Shown piece after piece: positions 16,951 to 25,543 of a stretch of DNA of 64,000 nucleotides; the stretch's first letter is position 1, and every line of letters begins with the position of its first letter. The notes under the pieces were generated by a model that searched no databases, was not told the DNA's origin, and saw nothing but the letters and a program-made list of their open reading frames with translations. This stretch comes from Mesorhizobium sp. ES1-4 (GTDB lineage Bacteria > Pseudomonadota > Alphaproteobacteria > Rhizobiales > Rhizobiaceae), in contig NZ_JAIUGV010000015.1 in NCBI RefSeq assembly GCF_020164745.1, positions 1 to 64,000 of the forward strand, read 5' to 3'. A program made the position numbers and the translations under genes.

Positions 16951-17943
16951 ATGTCGCGTCGGTGGGCAAAGCGCAAAAAAGCCATGTACTCCAAGGCGCT
17001 GAGGTTCTTCAGCGTTCCTCCAGTGCTGTGGTCGCAAGGGATCGGGCATTTCTGTGATTTCGCCGGCCCCGGCTGGTATCGCTACGCGCCGACCGAAACG
17101 GCCCAGAGCGATGCCTTTTTCCAGGACCACTATAGTGGCGCGCATGGCATAGTCTGGGTACGGCTGAGCACCCTGGCCAGGATTCCGCGAAACTGCGACA
17201 TCGATACGTTCGCAAGGGTGGCCCTGCCGACCATCAAGGCGCCATTCGTCCTGTTGACCACCGATGGCGATTGCTCGGTATCATCGGATTTAGCGAAGGG
17301 CACTGTGGAGCGGCTTCTCGCGAGCCCGTATCTGGTGTCGTGGTACAGCCAGAATTGTGATGGCGGCCATCCCAGGATCAAGCCTTTCCCGATCGGACTG
17401 GACCTCCACACGCCACGGTCCCTTGCAACGCCTGCAGGCCTTGTGCGGCAGCTGGAAACCCTGCGCGAGCAGCAGGGCGATGCCGAGCGTCGGCCGCCCA
17501 GGGTGTTCTGCGATTTCAGGGTCAGCAAAGGCTCCGGTCAGCGTCGGGAACTGCTCGATGCCCTGGACGGATGCCCTCACATCGATTTCCTGAAAAATCG
17601 GGTATCGCAGCGCGGGATCTGGCAGCTGTATTCACAATATCCGCTGGTGCTCTCGACGACGGGCAACGGGCTGGACTGCCACCGGACATGGGAATTGCTC
17701 TATCTGGGCTGCATCGTGGTGACCAAGACCTCACCGCTCGATCCGCTCTACGAAGGTTTGCCTGTCATCATCATCGACGACTGGCGCGAGGTCCTGGATC
17801 CGGGAGCGCCGCAACGCTGGATCAACGAAGTCGCGCACCTGACCGATCGCGATTATCTGTGGCGCCGCCTGCGGCCGCAGGCCTATCTGGAACCTCTCAG
17901 GCGGGAACTCCGGCAGGCCTCCGCTTCACCACGGGACGTGTAG
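16951..17943 (+). CDS. Exostosin-like putative glycosyltransferase
   Basis: The product is about 330 residues; the start could also be the ATG 11 codons later. Towards the C-terminus, STTGNGLDCHRTWELLYLGC followed by IVVTKTSPLDPLYEGLPVII and DDWREV is the pattern of exostosin-like (GT47-type) and related glycosyltransferases, in which a nucleotide-sugar site follows a conserved His-Arg/Glu region. The middle contains KPFPIGLDLHTPR. It converges with, and overlaps by 18 bases, the GT32/Anp1-like gene on the other strand. The sugar is unknown. Confidence 0.6.
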   Translation: MSRRWAKRKKAMYSKALRFFSVPPVLWSQGIGHFCDFAGPGWYRYAPTETAQSDAFFQDHYSGAHGIVWVRLSTLARIPRNCDIDTFARVALPTIKAPFVLLTTDGDCSVSSDLAKGTVERLLASPYLVSWYSQNCDGGHPRIKPFPIGLDLHTPRSLATPAGLVRQLETLREQQGDAERRPPRVFCDFRVSKGSGQRRELLDALDGCPHIDFLKNRVSQRGIWQLYSQYPLVLSTTGNGLDCHRTWELLYLGCIVVTKTSPLDPLYEGLPVIIIDDWREVLDPGAPQRWINEVAHLTDRDYLWRRLRPQAYLEPLRRELRQASASPRDV

Positions 17944-19500
17944 GATCTCCAGTTTCGGCAGGCCGACCGGCCTGATGCCGAGTTCGTTGGCGAGCACGCC
18001 GAAGGCTTCGGTCTCGATCAGGTCGCGATAGGGAATTTCGGGAAAGCGAAGGCCGCCGCGATGCAACGCGGCGTCGACCAGCAGCATGGTTCCGCCGACT
18101 GCATCGAGGCCGATGATGTCGAGGTGCCTGACATCGCTGAGATGATAGCGGTGGGGTGTTTGCGCGGGAGGCTGGTGCAGGCCACCGCGTATCTCGCGAT
18201 AATAGCGATAGTCCTTGGTCTGCCGTCTTATGACGAAGCTGTTGAGGTCGAAGCTGCTGCTGCCGGCTACCTTTACGCAGTTGGGCACCGCAATGCGGTG
18301 TCCCGCAGCCATCAGCCGGTTCAGCACATCGCCAGGAAAGCGCCAGACATCTATATCGATCCACAGCGCCCAGTCGTCATCCTGCCGCAGCCCGTGATCG
18401 ATCAGATAATTCCGCACCTTGGCAATTGCGCCCCGTCTCGTCCGCTGCATCCTGGGCTTTGCCCGTTTCACCCTGTCGAGCCTTGTCCCGACATGTCTCC
18501 GCAACAGGACGATTTCACGATATTTGCCGGCCAATCCAGCTGTTGCGGCCTGTAGCCGCTGCCAGCTGCCATCCTGGCTGTCGCCCTCGCAGAAGACCAG
18601 CTTGATCCTGTCCATGGGATAATCGAGCCCGTCCAGCGCATCGAGAAAAGGCTGGATAAGGTCGGCGGCATCGCGAAGCGGCACCAGGATGGCAACGTTT
18701 CGGCCTGAAGGCAGCGGCGCCGCCAGAACCGTCGTGTCGACGCTGGCTTTCGCCTTGGCCTCATCCAGATAGGAGCCGCGCGTCAGCTGATACCAGAACC
18801 GATAAGCTCGGTTGCGCAGCTTGGTCCTCCAAGTTGGTGGCGGCTCGGGGATCCACCATGTGCCGGCCCAGTGATGGATCGAAAGCGCCGTCTCGTCATC
18901 GCCGGCCTCGCGCTCAGCGCTCCCGGCCGATGTCACCGGAGCGAACAGGCCGGATGGATGGATGACGAGGGCAGCTTGATCGCCATAGGCCAGTTGTGCG
19001 GAGGTCAACAGGCAAGGACCGGTCGCGTCGAGCACGTCCTTGGCGCTGGCGAGCCCATGCATCAGGGAAAGCACGTGTATCCAGAATGGATGACCGGCTG
19101 GGCTGGCCATCGTCCCGTTGAATACGAGATAGGGCAAACCCCGGAAATCCGCCTGGATGGCCGCATGCGAGGCCGGCTCCTTGCACAATACGACCCGGGT
19201 CTCGTCCATGATTGGATCGAAGGGGGCGACGCATTCGCAGTCGATATCCGCATAGACCCCGCCAAAATGATGCAGCAGCATGCAGCGGGCCGCATCCGAC
19301 CGCTGCACGCCATTCGTGTAGCTGCAGAACGTCGGCAGATAATCCGGGTAGTGCTCGGCCACGAAGTCGAGCAGCATCCGGTCGCTCCAGAACATGACCG
19401 TCCAATGTGGATTATGACGCTTCCAGCTATCGGCATAGACCTGGAAGCGTGGGGGAACGATGTCGGTCTTCCACGTCTGATGAAGGATCTGCGGGATCAT
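17926..19500 (-). CDS. Two-domain glycosyltransferase: GT32-like plus Anp1/GT62-like
   Basis: The N-terminal ~240 residues form a GT32-type capsular-sugar transferase domain: IPQILHQTWKTDIVPPRF at the start, and RSDAARCMLLHHFGGVYADI DCE with the DXD motif at about 70-92. From about residue 265 a second domain reads VAILVPLRDAADLIQPFLDA and later DDWALWIDIDVWRFPGDVLN, matching the Anp1 (GT62) fold with a D-x-D motif. At 524 residues it is a fusion of two transferases that are usually separate proteins. It may add two successive sugars to a cell-surface glycan; the acceptor is unknown. Confidence 0.75.
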   Translation of the reverse strand: MIPQILHQTWKTDIVPPRFQVYADSWKRHNPHWTVMFWSDRMLLDFVAEHYPDYLPTFCSYTNGVQRSDAARCMLLHHFGGVYADIDCECVAPFDPIMDETRVVLCKEPASHAAIQADFRGLPYLVFNGTMASPAGHPFWIHVLSLMHGLASAKDVLDATGPCLLTSAQLAYGDQAALVIHPSGLFAPVTSAGSAEREAGDDETALSIHHWAGTWWIPEPPPTWRTKLRNRAYRFWYQLTRGSYLDEAKAKASVDTTVLAAPLPSGRNVAILVPLRDAADLIQPFLDALDGLDYPMDRIKLVFCEGDSQDGSWQRLQAATAGLAGKYREIVLLRRHVGTRLDRVKRAKPRMQRTRRGAIAKVRNYLIDHGLRQDDDWALWIDIDVWRFPGDVLNRLMAAGHRIAVPNCVKVAGSSSFDLNSFVIRRQTKDYRYYREIRGGLHQPPAQTPHRYHLSDVRHLDIIGLDAVGGTMLLVDAALHRGGLRFPEIPYRDLIETEAFGVLANELGIRPVGLPKLEILHVPW

Positions 19501-19539
19501 CGGCGGCTCATTGAGATATGATGGGAGGTGTCCTGATCG

Positions 19540-20757
19540 TCACTTGCCGTCCTCGTCCAGTCCAAGCCCGGCGCGGACGGTGTCGCGGATCGCTTGCGGG
19601 CCAAACCTCGCCCATACGGCTTGATGCGCACGCATGCGCTGCCGCGCCCGGCGTTCAGGGTCGAGGCAGAGCTCGACAGCCATCTCGGCCAGTCGCTCGT
19701 CGGAGGTCGACAGGAGCACCTCGTCATTCTCGACCAGATCCAGGCCCTCGGCCGCCAATGGCGTCGCGATCACCGGCACCCCCCAGGCCATGGCCTCCAG
19801 GATCTTGATGCGGGTGCCTCCGCCTGCCTTGAGCGGGACAATGCTGAGATGCGCTCTCGAAAGGAGCGGGGCTACCTCTTCGGGGTCTTCGACAAGCTCC
19901 ACACCAGGCAATCTGGCCAGCGCCCGCACGCCCGCCTTCGGGCTTCGTCCGGCAAGAGTAAGTCTTGCTTCCGGTAAGATCTGCCGGATGCGGGGCAATA
20001 TGGTGCCTGCAAGGCGTTCTGCCGCATCGACGTTCGGCGGATAGCCGAGATGCCCGACAAACAGGATTGCCGGAAAGCCGCCGCCGGTCGCGGCCTCGAT
20101 GGGCATCGCCTGCGGAATATTCTCGATGTTGGGGATTCCATTGGGAACGACATCGATAGGCACCTTGTGCCGGGAAAGGGCCATCAGCCTTTTGCGATCC
20201 TGGTCCGAGCAGACCCAGACCCTGTCGACGAGGGATTGCGCTTTTCTCTCCAGCCGTCGGAAGCCAAGCACCGCCGGGAATCGCGCCGGACGGACATGCC
20301 GCAGCTGTGCCGCCAGGTCGGACTCGACATTGTGCATGTCGAGGATGAGGTGTTTCGTCAGCGGGCGCAAAGGTCGCAGCAGCTTGAACAGGCCGGTACC
20401 CTCGACGACGATCGTGTCGGGCTTGAAGGTTTGCACCAGGCTCCGCAGCCGCACCAGTGCCGTGCGGGGAATACGGTTCTCCCCCGCGATCCTCCACCAG
20501 CCGAGAGAGGCTGAACGCGGTTCTCCATCAACCGTCAGGCCAACCGCATGAATGCGCGCATCGGACGGCTGTGACGGGTCGCCCAGCGGCCTGATCGAGG
20601 CAAGCCGGACCGGGCCGTACTCGGCCGCAAGGCTGGCATTGTTGAAATTTCTCAAGTCTGCACCCGAAACCGACGGAAATGCCGGGTCGAAGGACACGAT
20701 CAGCGTGCGCCTTTCCGTGTCCGCGCCAGCGCGCGATGGGTAGTCGGGTCGTTCCAT
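19540..20757 (-). CDS. Family 4 glycosyltransferase
   Basis: I start at MERPDYPSRAG because GGAG precedes it and the upstream frame is not protein-like; the product is 405 residues. The GT-B fold is shown by HLILDMHNVESDLAAQLRHV, PIDVVPNGIPN (start of the C-terminal domain), AILFVGHLGYPPNVDA, and the donor-binding segment GGGTRIKILEAMAWGVPVIA followed by TPLAAEGLD. It probably adds a sugar to a surface polysaccharide. It is 39 bases upstream of the GT32-like gene's start in the same direction, so the two may be co-expressed. Confidence 0.85.
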   Translation of the reverse strand: MERPDYPSRAGADTERRTLIVSFDPAFPSVSGADLRNFNNASLAAEYGPVRLASIRPLGDPSQPSDARIHAVGLTVDGEPRSASLGWWRIAGENRIPRTALVRLRSLVQTFKPDTIVVEGTGLFKLLRPLRPLTKHLILDMHNVESDLAAQLRHVRPARFPAVLGFRRLERKAQSLVDRVWVCSDQDRKRLMALSRHKVPIDVVPNGIPNIENIPQAMPIEAATGGGFPAILFVGHLGYPPNVDAAERLAGTILPRIRQILPEARLTLAGRSPKAGVRALARLPGVELVEDPEEVAPLLSRAHLSIVPLKAGGGTRIKILEAMAWGVPVIATPLAAEGLDLVENDEVLLSTSDERLAEMAVELCLDPERRARQRMRAHQAVWARFGPQAIRDTVRAGLGLDEDGK

Positions 20758-21106
20758 GATGGCTCCGATGCGAATTCGTATGCGATATTGCGATGCCTTC
20801 CAGCTCCGCCCCAGACTCCCGTGGGCGCGAACGGCACGCATCCTGCCCATCGCATAGCGGTATCGGTCGTGCTTGATAAGCTGCCTTGAAATCCGCAGAG
20901 CTATCCGGGCCTTCCTCCACTGCAGGATTTCCCGAGAACGCCTGAGTCGGCAAGCTTGTCCAACTCGACAGCTATCGCGAGAAAGGTGGCGCGGGGCCTG
21001 CACGAACCGCCACGCCATCCCTGCCTCGTCGTGGTGGTAGAGAAGCACCGCGCGCCTGGCCGTGTATTCGCGAACATTTCGGCATATATCGCGGCTCCTG
21101 GCCGGG
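20758..21106. other. Gap with possible coding remnant
   Basis: About 350 bases lie between two minus-strand genes. Short stretches look protein-like in different minus-strand frames, for example VLLYHHDEAGMAWRFVQAP and FLAIAVELDKLADSGVLGKS. This would fit a frameshifted gene remnant, but I cannot identify its family. No intact gene is supported. Confidence 0.3.
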
Positions 21107-22636
21107 TTATCGCCTGGACCATGCCAGCCAGCGCGCCGCCAGGCGCCTGCGCAAGGAGGTGAAGCGTGTCCGCCTGTAGGCGTCGCCCGCCATCTTGATC
21201 CCTTGCGCCTGTGTCGGGGAGGGATGGATGACGTCGGCCAATGCGTGCAATCCCATACCGGATCGGATGGCCAGGGTCACAGCGTTGATCATCTCGCCGG
21301 CATGGCTGGCCACGACCGTCGCCCCCAGGATGCGGTCGGACCCCTCCCTGACATGGATCTTGACGAACCCTTCTTCCTCGCCGTCCATGACCGCACGGGG
21401 GACATCATGCATCAGCACTGTATAGGTCTTGACCGGAATGCCGTTGCGGCGCGCCTCCAGGGGATAGAGACCGACATGGGCGATCTCCGGATCGGTATAG
21501 GTGCACCAGGGAACGACGAGTTCACTGAGCCTTTCGCGGCCGCGAAACAAGGCATTGCGCACGACGATGCGCGCCGTTGCTTCGGCGGTGTGAGTGAACT
21601 TGTATTCGAGGCAGACGTCGCCCGCCGCGTAAATCTGCGGATTGCTGGTTCGCAGATAATCGTCCACCTTGATGCCGTTGGCGTCATACGCCACGTCGGC
21701 CTCTTCGAGGCCGAGACCCTCGACATTGGGTGAACGGCCGACGCCGGTGATGATCTCGTCCACCGAAATCGTCGTTGTGTCGCCATCCCGCCTCAGGTCG
21801 GCGAGCTTGTTTGCGCCTTTCCCACGCACCGCCACCACTTCGGTATTCAGGCGCACCTCAACCCCCTCGCGCGCCAGTGCATCCGAAAGGATCTGCGCGG
21901 CGTCGCGCTCTTCGCCGGGCAGGAACATCGGATCGCTCTGCGCCAGGATGACCTTCGCGCCGAGCAGGCAGAAGGCCTGTGCCGTCTCGCAGCCGAGCGG
22001 CCCGCCGCCGATGACGAGGAGCCGCGGCGGGCATTCCGTGAGGTCGAACATCGTCTCGTTGCTGAGATAACCGGCTTCGACCAGCCCGGGAATGGCAGGC
22101 AAGGCCGGACGCGCGCCTGTTGCAATCAGCGCTTTCTTGAAATGCAGCGTCGTTTCCGCGACGGTGATCGTATCGTGGCCGGCAAATCGCGCCTCGCCGA
22201 AATAAAGATCGATGCCTTCCGAAACCAGGCTCGCTGCAGAATCGGCACGGCTGATCCGCTGCCGGATCTGCCGCATCCGTGTCATTGCCCGTTGAAAGTC
22301 GACACGAAGATGGTCCGGCGGATCGCCGCCCAAGCCCTCGGCATCGCGCATGTCGGCGTAGAGCCTTGCCGTGCGGATAATCGACTTCGATGGAATGCAG
22401 CCGACATTGATACACGCACCGCCGATCAGCCCGCGTTCGATCAGCGCGACCTTCGCGCCAAGGCTCGCCGCGTCGCGCGCGGCGGTCAACCCCGCCGGCC
22501 CGGCGCCGATGACAACGAGATTGTAGGGGCCATCCGGGCTCGGGTTCTTCCAGTGCGGGGGATGTGCGCCCCTGATCAGTTCGACGTCGTGCCGGTCGAC
22601 GGGAAAGGCGGCGGCTCTCGTCGGCTCACTCGACAT
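21107..22636 (-). CDS. FAD-dependent disulfide oxidoreductase (mercuric reductase-like)
   Basis: The start MSSEPTRAAAF overlaps the end of the glucanase gene by 11 bases; the product is 509 residues. YNLVVIGAGPAGLTAARDAA binds FAD, GGACINVGCIPSKSIIRTA holds the redox-active CxxxxC pair, LLVIGGGPLGCETAQAF binds NAD(P), and PQIYAAGDV is the second FAD site. The C-terminal dimerisation domain ends HPSPTQAQGIK. This is the MerA/dihydrolipoamide-dehydrogenase superfamily. The N-terminal metal-binding domain and C-terminal Cys pair of true mercuric reductases are absent, so mercury is probably not the substrate. Confidence 0.85.
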   Translation of the reverse strand: MSSEPTRAAAFPVDRHDVELIRGAHPPHWKNPSPDGPYNLVVIGAGPAGLTAARDAASLGAKVALIERGLIGGACINVGCIPSKSIIRTARLYADMRDAEGLGGDPPDHLRVDFQRAMTRMRQIRQRISRADSAASLVSEGIDLYFGEARFAGHDTITVAETTLHFKKALIATGARPALPAIPGLVEAGYLSNETMFDLTECPPRLLVIGGGPLGCETAQAFCLLGAKVILAQSDPMFLPGEERDAAQILSDALAREGVEVRLNTEVVAVRGKGANKLADLRRDGDTTTISVDEIITGVGRSPNVEGLGLEEADVAYDANGIKVDDYLRTSNPQIYAAGDVCLEYKFTHTAEATARIVVRNALFRGRERLSELVVPWCTYTDPEIAHVGLYPLEARRNGIPVKTYTVLMHDVPRAVMDGEEEGFVKIHVREGSDRILGATVVASHAGEMINAVTLAIRSGMGLHALADVIHPSPTQAQGIKMAGDAYRRTRFTSLRRRLAARWLAWSRR

Positions 22637-24053
22637 CGCGCCCCCCGGATGCCGGCCTTGCCGTCGATGACAGCCATCCGCCGGTGAAGCCGGCCTTGCC
22701 AAGGCCGCGACGAATATGGGGGTTGGAACGCATGAGCTCCCAGATCAGGCCTGAACGGTGGTTTTCAATCATCATCACCACGATGCCCTGGTCCAGTCCG
22801 TAATGGCCTTCCGAGACCCAGCCGTTGCGGCCGAATTTTCGCCGGTTGGCCAATGTCGGGTTGAAACCGCTCGGCAGCCGGTAATTGTCGACCACCCCCG
22901 GATAACGGTCGACGAGGTGGCGCAACGCCGCCAGGCAGATGTCGGGCGCGAAAGGCAGCGATGCCGGATAGGACCATGGCGCGATCGTGCCGTCATCCGG
23001 GCCGAAAGGCGCCCCGCGCGCCGCATAACCGGAAAACCGGTGGCGCCGTCGCTCCACGCTGGCGCGGAAACCGCCTGGTCCGTCCCCGGCCGAAAGGCCC
23101 CACAGGTTCTCGCCGTAGCCGTCAAAGCCGTAAGGATTATGCCGGGCATAGTCGCGGTGAAGGTATGTCGAGCGACGGCTGTTTTCGAAATAGTCCGAAT
23201 TTTTCTCGCGCATGAAAGCGTCGCGAATGCCGGCGAAATCGATCCAGGCATGCGAGAATTGGTGCATGAAAAGCGGCCCGCCATAGAGCACGTCATGGCC
23301 GTAGATGTTTTCCCACTGGTAGGTCGCCGTCCAGCCCTCATAGCTGTCGTCGGAGGTCGGGCGGTCCGGTGAGGCCATGGACAGCACATAGAGGATCGTC
23401 GCCTCGTTGTAGCCTTCCCAGCCATAGTGCAGAAAGCCGCTCCTCGGCTTCCAGCCCTGGCGCAAGGTGGGACTGCTGCCTTGCGCCCATCGCCAGTCGA
23501 CGCGCCTGTAAAGCGCCTCGGCCAGTTGGCGGATCTCTGCCTCATCGTCGTTGTCACCGGAAAAATAGGCGCCCGCCACCAGCATGCCGGCGATCAGCAA
23601 GGCGGTATCCACCATCGACAACTCGCAGCGCCAGACGCGCAAGCCGGTCCGCATGTCGAGGAAATGGTAGTAAAAACCCTTGTGGCCGGTGACGTCATGG
23701 CCGCTGCCTTGCGTGCTGGCGGAGAAGAAACGCAATGCGGACAGTGTCAGCTCCGCAGCCTTTTCGCGTGTCATCCAGCCACGTTCGACGCCGATCGGGT
23801 AGCAGGACAGGGCGAAACCCACGACGGCGATGCTGCAGGGCGAATCGGGCCGCGACGTGTCGGCGACCAGCCCGTTATCGGGGTTCACATTCTCGAGGAA
23901 GTAGCCGAAGGCGGCGCTCTGACAGCGATCAAGAAGCTCATCTTCGGCCAGTGCGGCGGGATCTGCTCTAAGCAAATGACGCAAGCTCCGGTCTGGTGGT
24001 TGTTGCTCCCGTCGATCGCATGCCTCCGGCACAATGGCCAGGGGGCGCCGCAT
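22626..24053 (-). CDS. Glucoamylase-family / GH144-type glycoside hydrolase
   Basis: The 475-residue protein matches the PF10091 'glycoamylase' family: AAFGYFLENVNPDNGLVADT near the start, GFYYHFLDMRTGLRVWRCEL, YGGPLFMHQFSHAWIDFAGI and NPYGFDGYGENLWGLSAGDG. Members of this fold include GH144 endo-beta-1,2-glucanases, which would make sense in rhizobia that produce beta-1,2-glucans. I see no signal peptide, so it would act in the cytoplasm unless the start is misplaced. It is translationally coupled to the oxidoreductase downstream. Confidence 0.75.
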   Translation of the reverse strand: MRRPLAIVPEACDRREQQPPDRSLRHLLRADPAALAEDELLDRCQSAAFGYFLENVNPDNGLVADTSRPDSPCSIAVVGFALSCYPIGVERGWMTREKAAELTLSALRFFSASTQGSGHDVTGHKGFYYHFLDMRTGLRVWRCELSMVDTALLIAGMLVAGAYFSGDNDDEAEIRQLAEALYRRVDWRWAQGSSPTLRQGWKPRSGFLHYGWEGYNEATILYVLSMASPDRPTSDDSYEGWTATYQWENIYGHDVLYGGPLFMHQFSHAWIDFAGIRDAFMREKNSDYFENSRRSTYLHRDYARHNPYGFDGYGENLWGLSAGDGPGGFRASVERRRHRFSGYAARGAPFGPDDGTIAPWSYPASLPFAPDICLAALRHLVDRYPGVVDNYRLPSGFNPTLANRRKFGRNGWVSEGHYGLDQGIVVMMIENHRSGLIWELMRSNPHIRRGLGKAGFTGGWLSSTARPASGGRDVE

Positions 24054-24208
24054 GTGCCGGGCTCTCTCTTCGTGTCATGGCTCTCCTGCAAACCCGACTA
24101 TGGACGCCCATTCAGACGTCAGCTGCCATAAGCCTGTCCAGCTCCAATCGTTGCCTTGTCACGCGGAATTGTGATGGCGCGGGCCAGTTCGGAACTGCCC
24201 GACCCGGC

Positions 24209-24961
24209 TCAATAAGTGGCGCGGCCGCCGGAAACGTCGAACACGGCGGCCGTGGTGAACGAACATTCCTCCGAGGCGATCCATGCGATCAGCGCCGCCA
24301 CCTCTTCGACCTCGCCGAAGCGCGCCATCGGTATCTTGGAGAGCATGAAGTCGATGTGCTCCTGGCTCATCTGCTTGAAGATCGCAGTGCGTACCGCGGC
24401 AGGCGTCACGCAATTGACCGTCACCTTGGTCTTGGCGAGCTCCTTGCCGAGCGACTTGGTCAGGCCGATCACCGCCGCTTTCGAGGTGCTGTAGGCGGAT
24501 GCGTTGGGATTGCCTTCCTTGCCGGCGATCGAGGCGATGTTGACGATGCGGCCGTAGTTGCGCTCGAGCATGTGCGGCACCAGCGCCTTGTTGCAGTAGA
24601 AGACGCCGTTGATGTTGATGTCGATGACCCTCTGCCAATCCTCGGTCGAATAGGACCAGGTCGACATGTTCGGCCCGGTAATGGCGGCGCTGGTGACCAG
24701 TATGTCGACGCCGCCGAGCGTTTCGATCGTCGATCGTGCGGCGGCCTCCACACTTGCCGCATCCGCAACGTCCAGCGTCAGTCCATGCAGGGTGGAAATG
24801 ACGGCTTTCGCCTGTCCGATCTGTGCGGGATCGCGATCCCAGACGCAGACGCGCCCGCCTTCGTCGACGATCCTCTGCGCGACCGCCAGCCCGATGCCCG
24901 AGGCGCCGCCGGTAATCACCGCTGACCGGCCGGTGAATCGGCCCGCGAAGTTCATCGGCAT
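24209..24961 (-). CDS. Short-chain dehydrogenase/reductase
   Basis: I start at MPMNFAGRFTG, five bases after GGGGGGA, for 250 residues. The classical SDR signature is complete: AVITGGASGIGLAVA (NAD(P) binding), ITGPNMSTW with the NNAG-equivalent region, NIASIAGKEGNPNASAYSTS with the catalytic Ser and YxxxK. The C-terminal SFTTAAVFDVSGGRATY is typical of the family. The substrate is not predictable. The gene is divergent from exoQ across a long regulatory gap. Confidence 0.85.
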   Translation of the reverse strand: MPMNFAGRFTGRSAVITGGASGIGLAVAQRIVDEGGRVCVWDRDPAQIGQAKAVISTLHGLTLDVADAASVEAAARSTIETLGGVDILVTSAAITGPNMSTWSYSTEDWQRVIDININGVFYCNKALVPHMLERNYGRIVNIASIAGKEGNPNASAYSTSKAAVIGLTKSLGKELAKTKVTVNCVTPAAVRTAIFKQMSQEHIDFMLSKIPMARFGEVEEVAALIAWIASEECSFTTAAVFDVSGGRATY

Positions 24962-25543
24962 GTCATTCCCCCCTGTCCAACGTGGCTGAAGCCGGCAATG
25001 CGATGGCTCGTCGGGACTTTGAGGATAACTGCCGACCGAGTTCAAGCCGGCATGCGGCCGGATCGTCTGGGCCAACACCGGACCAAGGCGATCTGGTCGC
25101 GCGGCGCTTCCACCATCGCCGCCAGAGCGTGGCCAGTTCGGCATGCGGGCACTTCCCGGGGATGATTTCCCCGATGCCGCAGCGGGTGCCTCTGCCGGGC
25201 GAGGAGTGGCCGGCGGAGGGCGCGCAGGATGCCGACGAGGGCGCGTACCGGCGACCACAAAAGTGCGCGTCTTCGCCGTATGGTCCGTCTCGTCCCGGGT
25301 TGGTTTCACGTGCGGCTTGCCTGGAGCGCATATCCGGTTGCCTCCGGCCTGTCGATGGGCAGGCGATCTCTCGGCGGTCGCCGCGCTGTAAGACAAGGTG
25401 ACCGGATTTGCCATTGAGCAAGGGGTGAGATAGGTTATATTGCACTGCACAATGGAGACGCCGTTCCTTGTACGCCCCTGTTTGCGGATATGCCGGCTGG
25501 TTCGCGGCCTGCCGCTCCCGGGTCGTGTTGACGGGACCCTGAG
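24962..25543. other. Long divergent intergenic region upstream of exoQ
   Basis: About 580 bases lie between the SDR and exoQ. The minus-strand frame at 24963-25445 is rich in Arg/Pro/Ser and has no domain, so I treat it as non-coding. The TGC-type operator at 25440-25452 is the only clear signal. Confidence 0.45.
25440..25452. promoter_or_regulatory. TGC-type operator upstream of exoQ
   Basis: TTGCACTGCACAA lies 91 bases before the exoQ ATG in a locally AT-rich promoter-like stretch (TAGGTTATAT). It is one of a set of related motifs found before EPS and lasso genes. Confidence 0.55.

Noticed and set aside
21107..22636. Calling the flavoprotein a mercuric reductase (merA)
   Set aside because: The redox Cys pair is present, but the C-terminal Cys pair and N-terminal metal-binding domain needed for mercury reduction are absent, and no mer genes are nearby.
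24963..25445. 160-codon minus-strand frame upstream of exoQ
   Set aside because: Composition is Arg/Pro/Ser-rich without a domain, and it would cover the exoQ promoter and operator.
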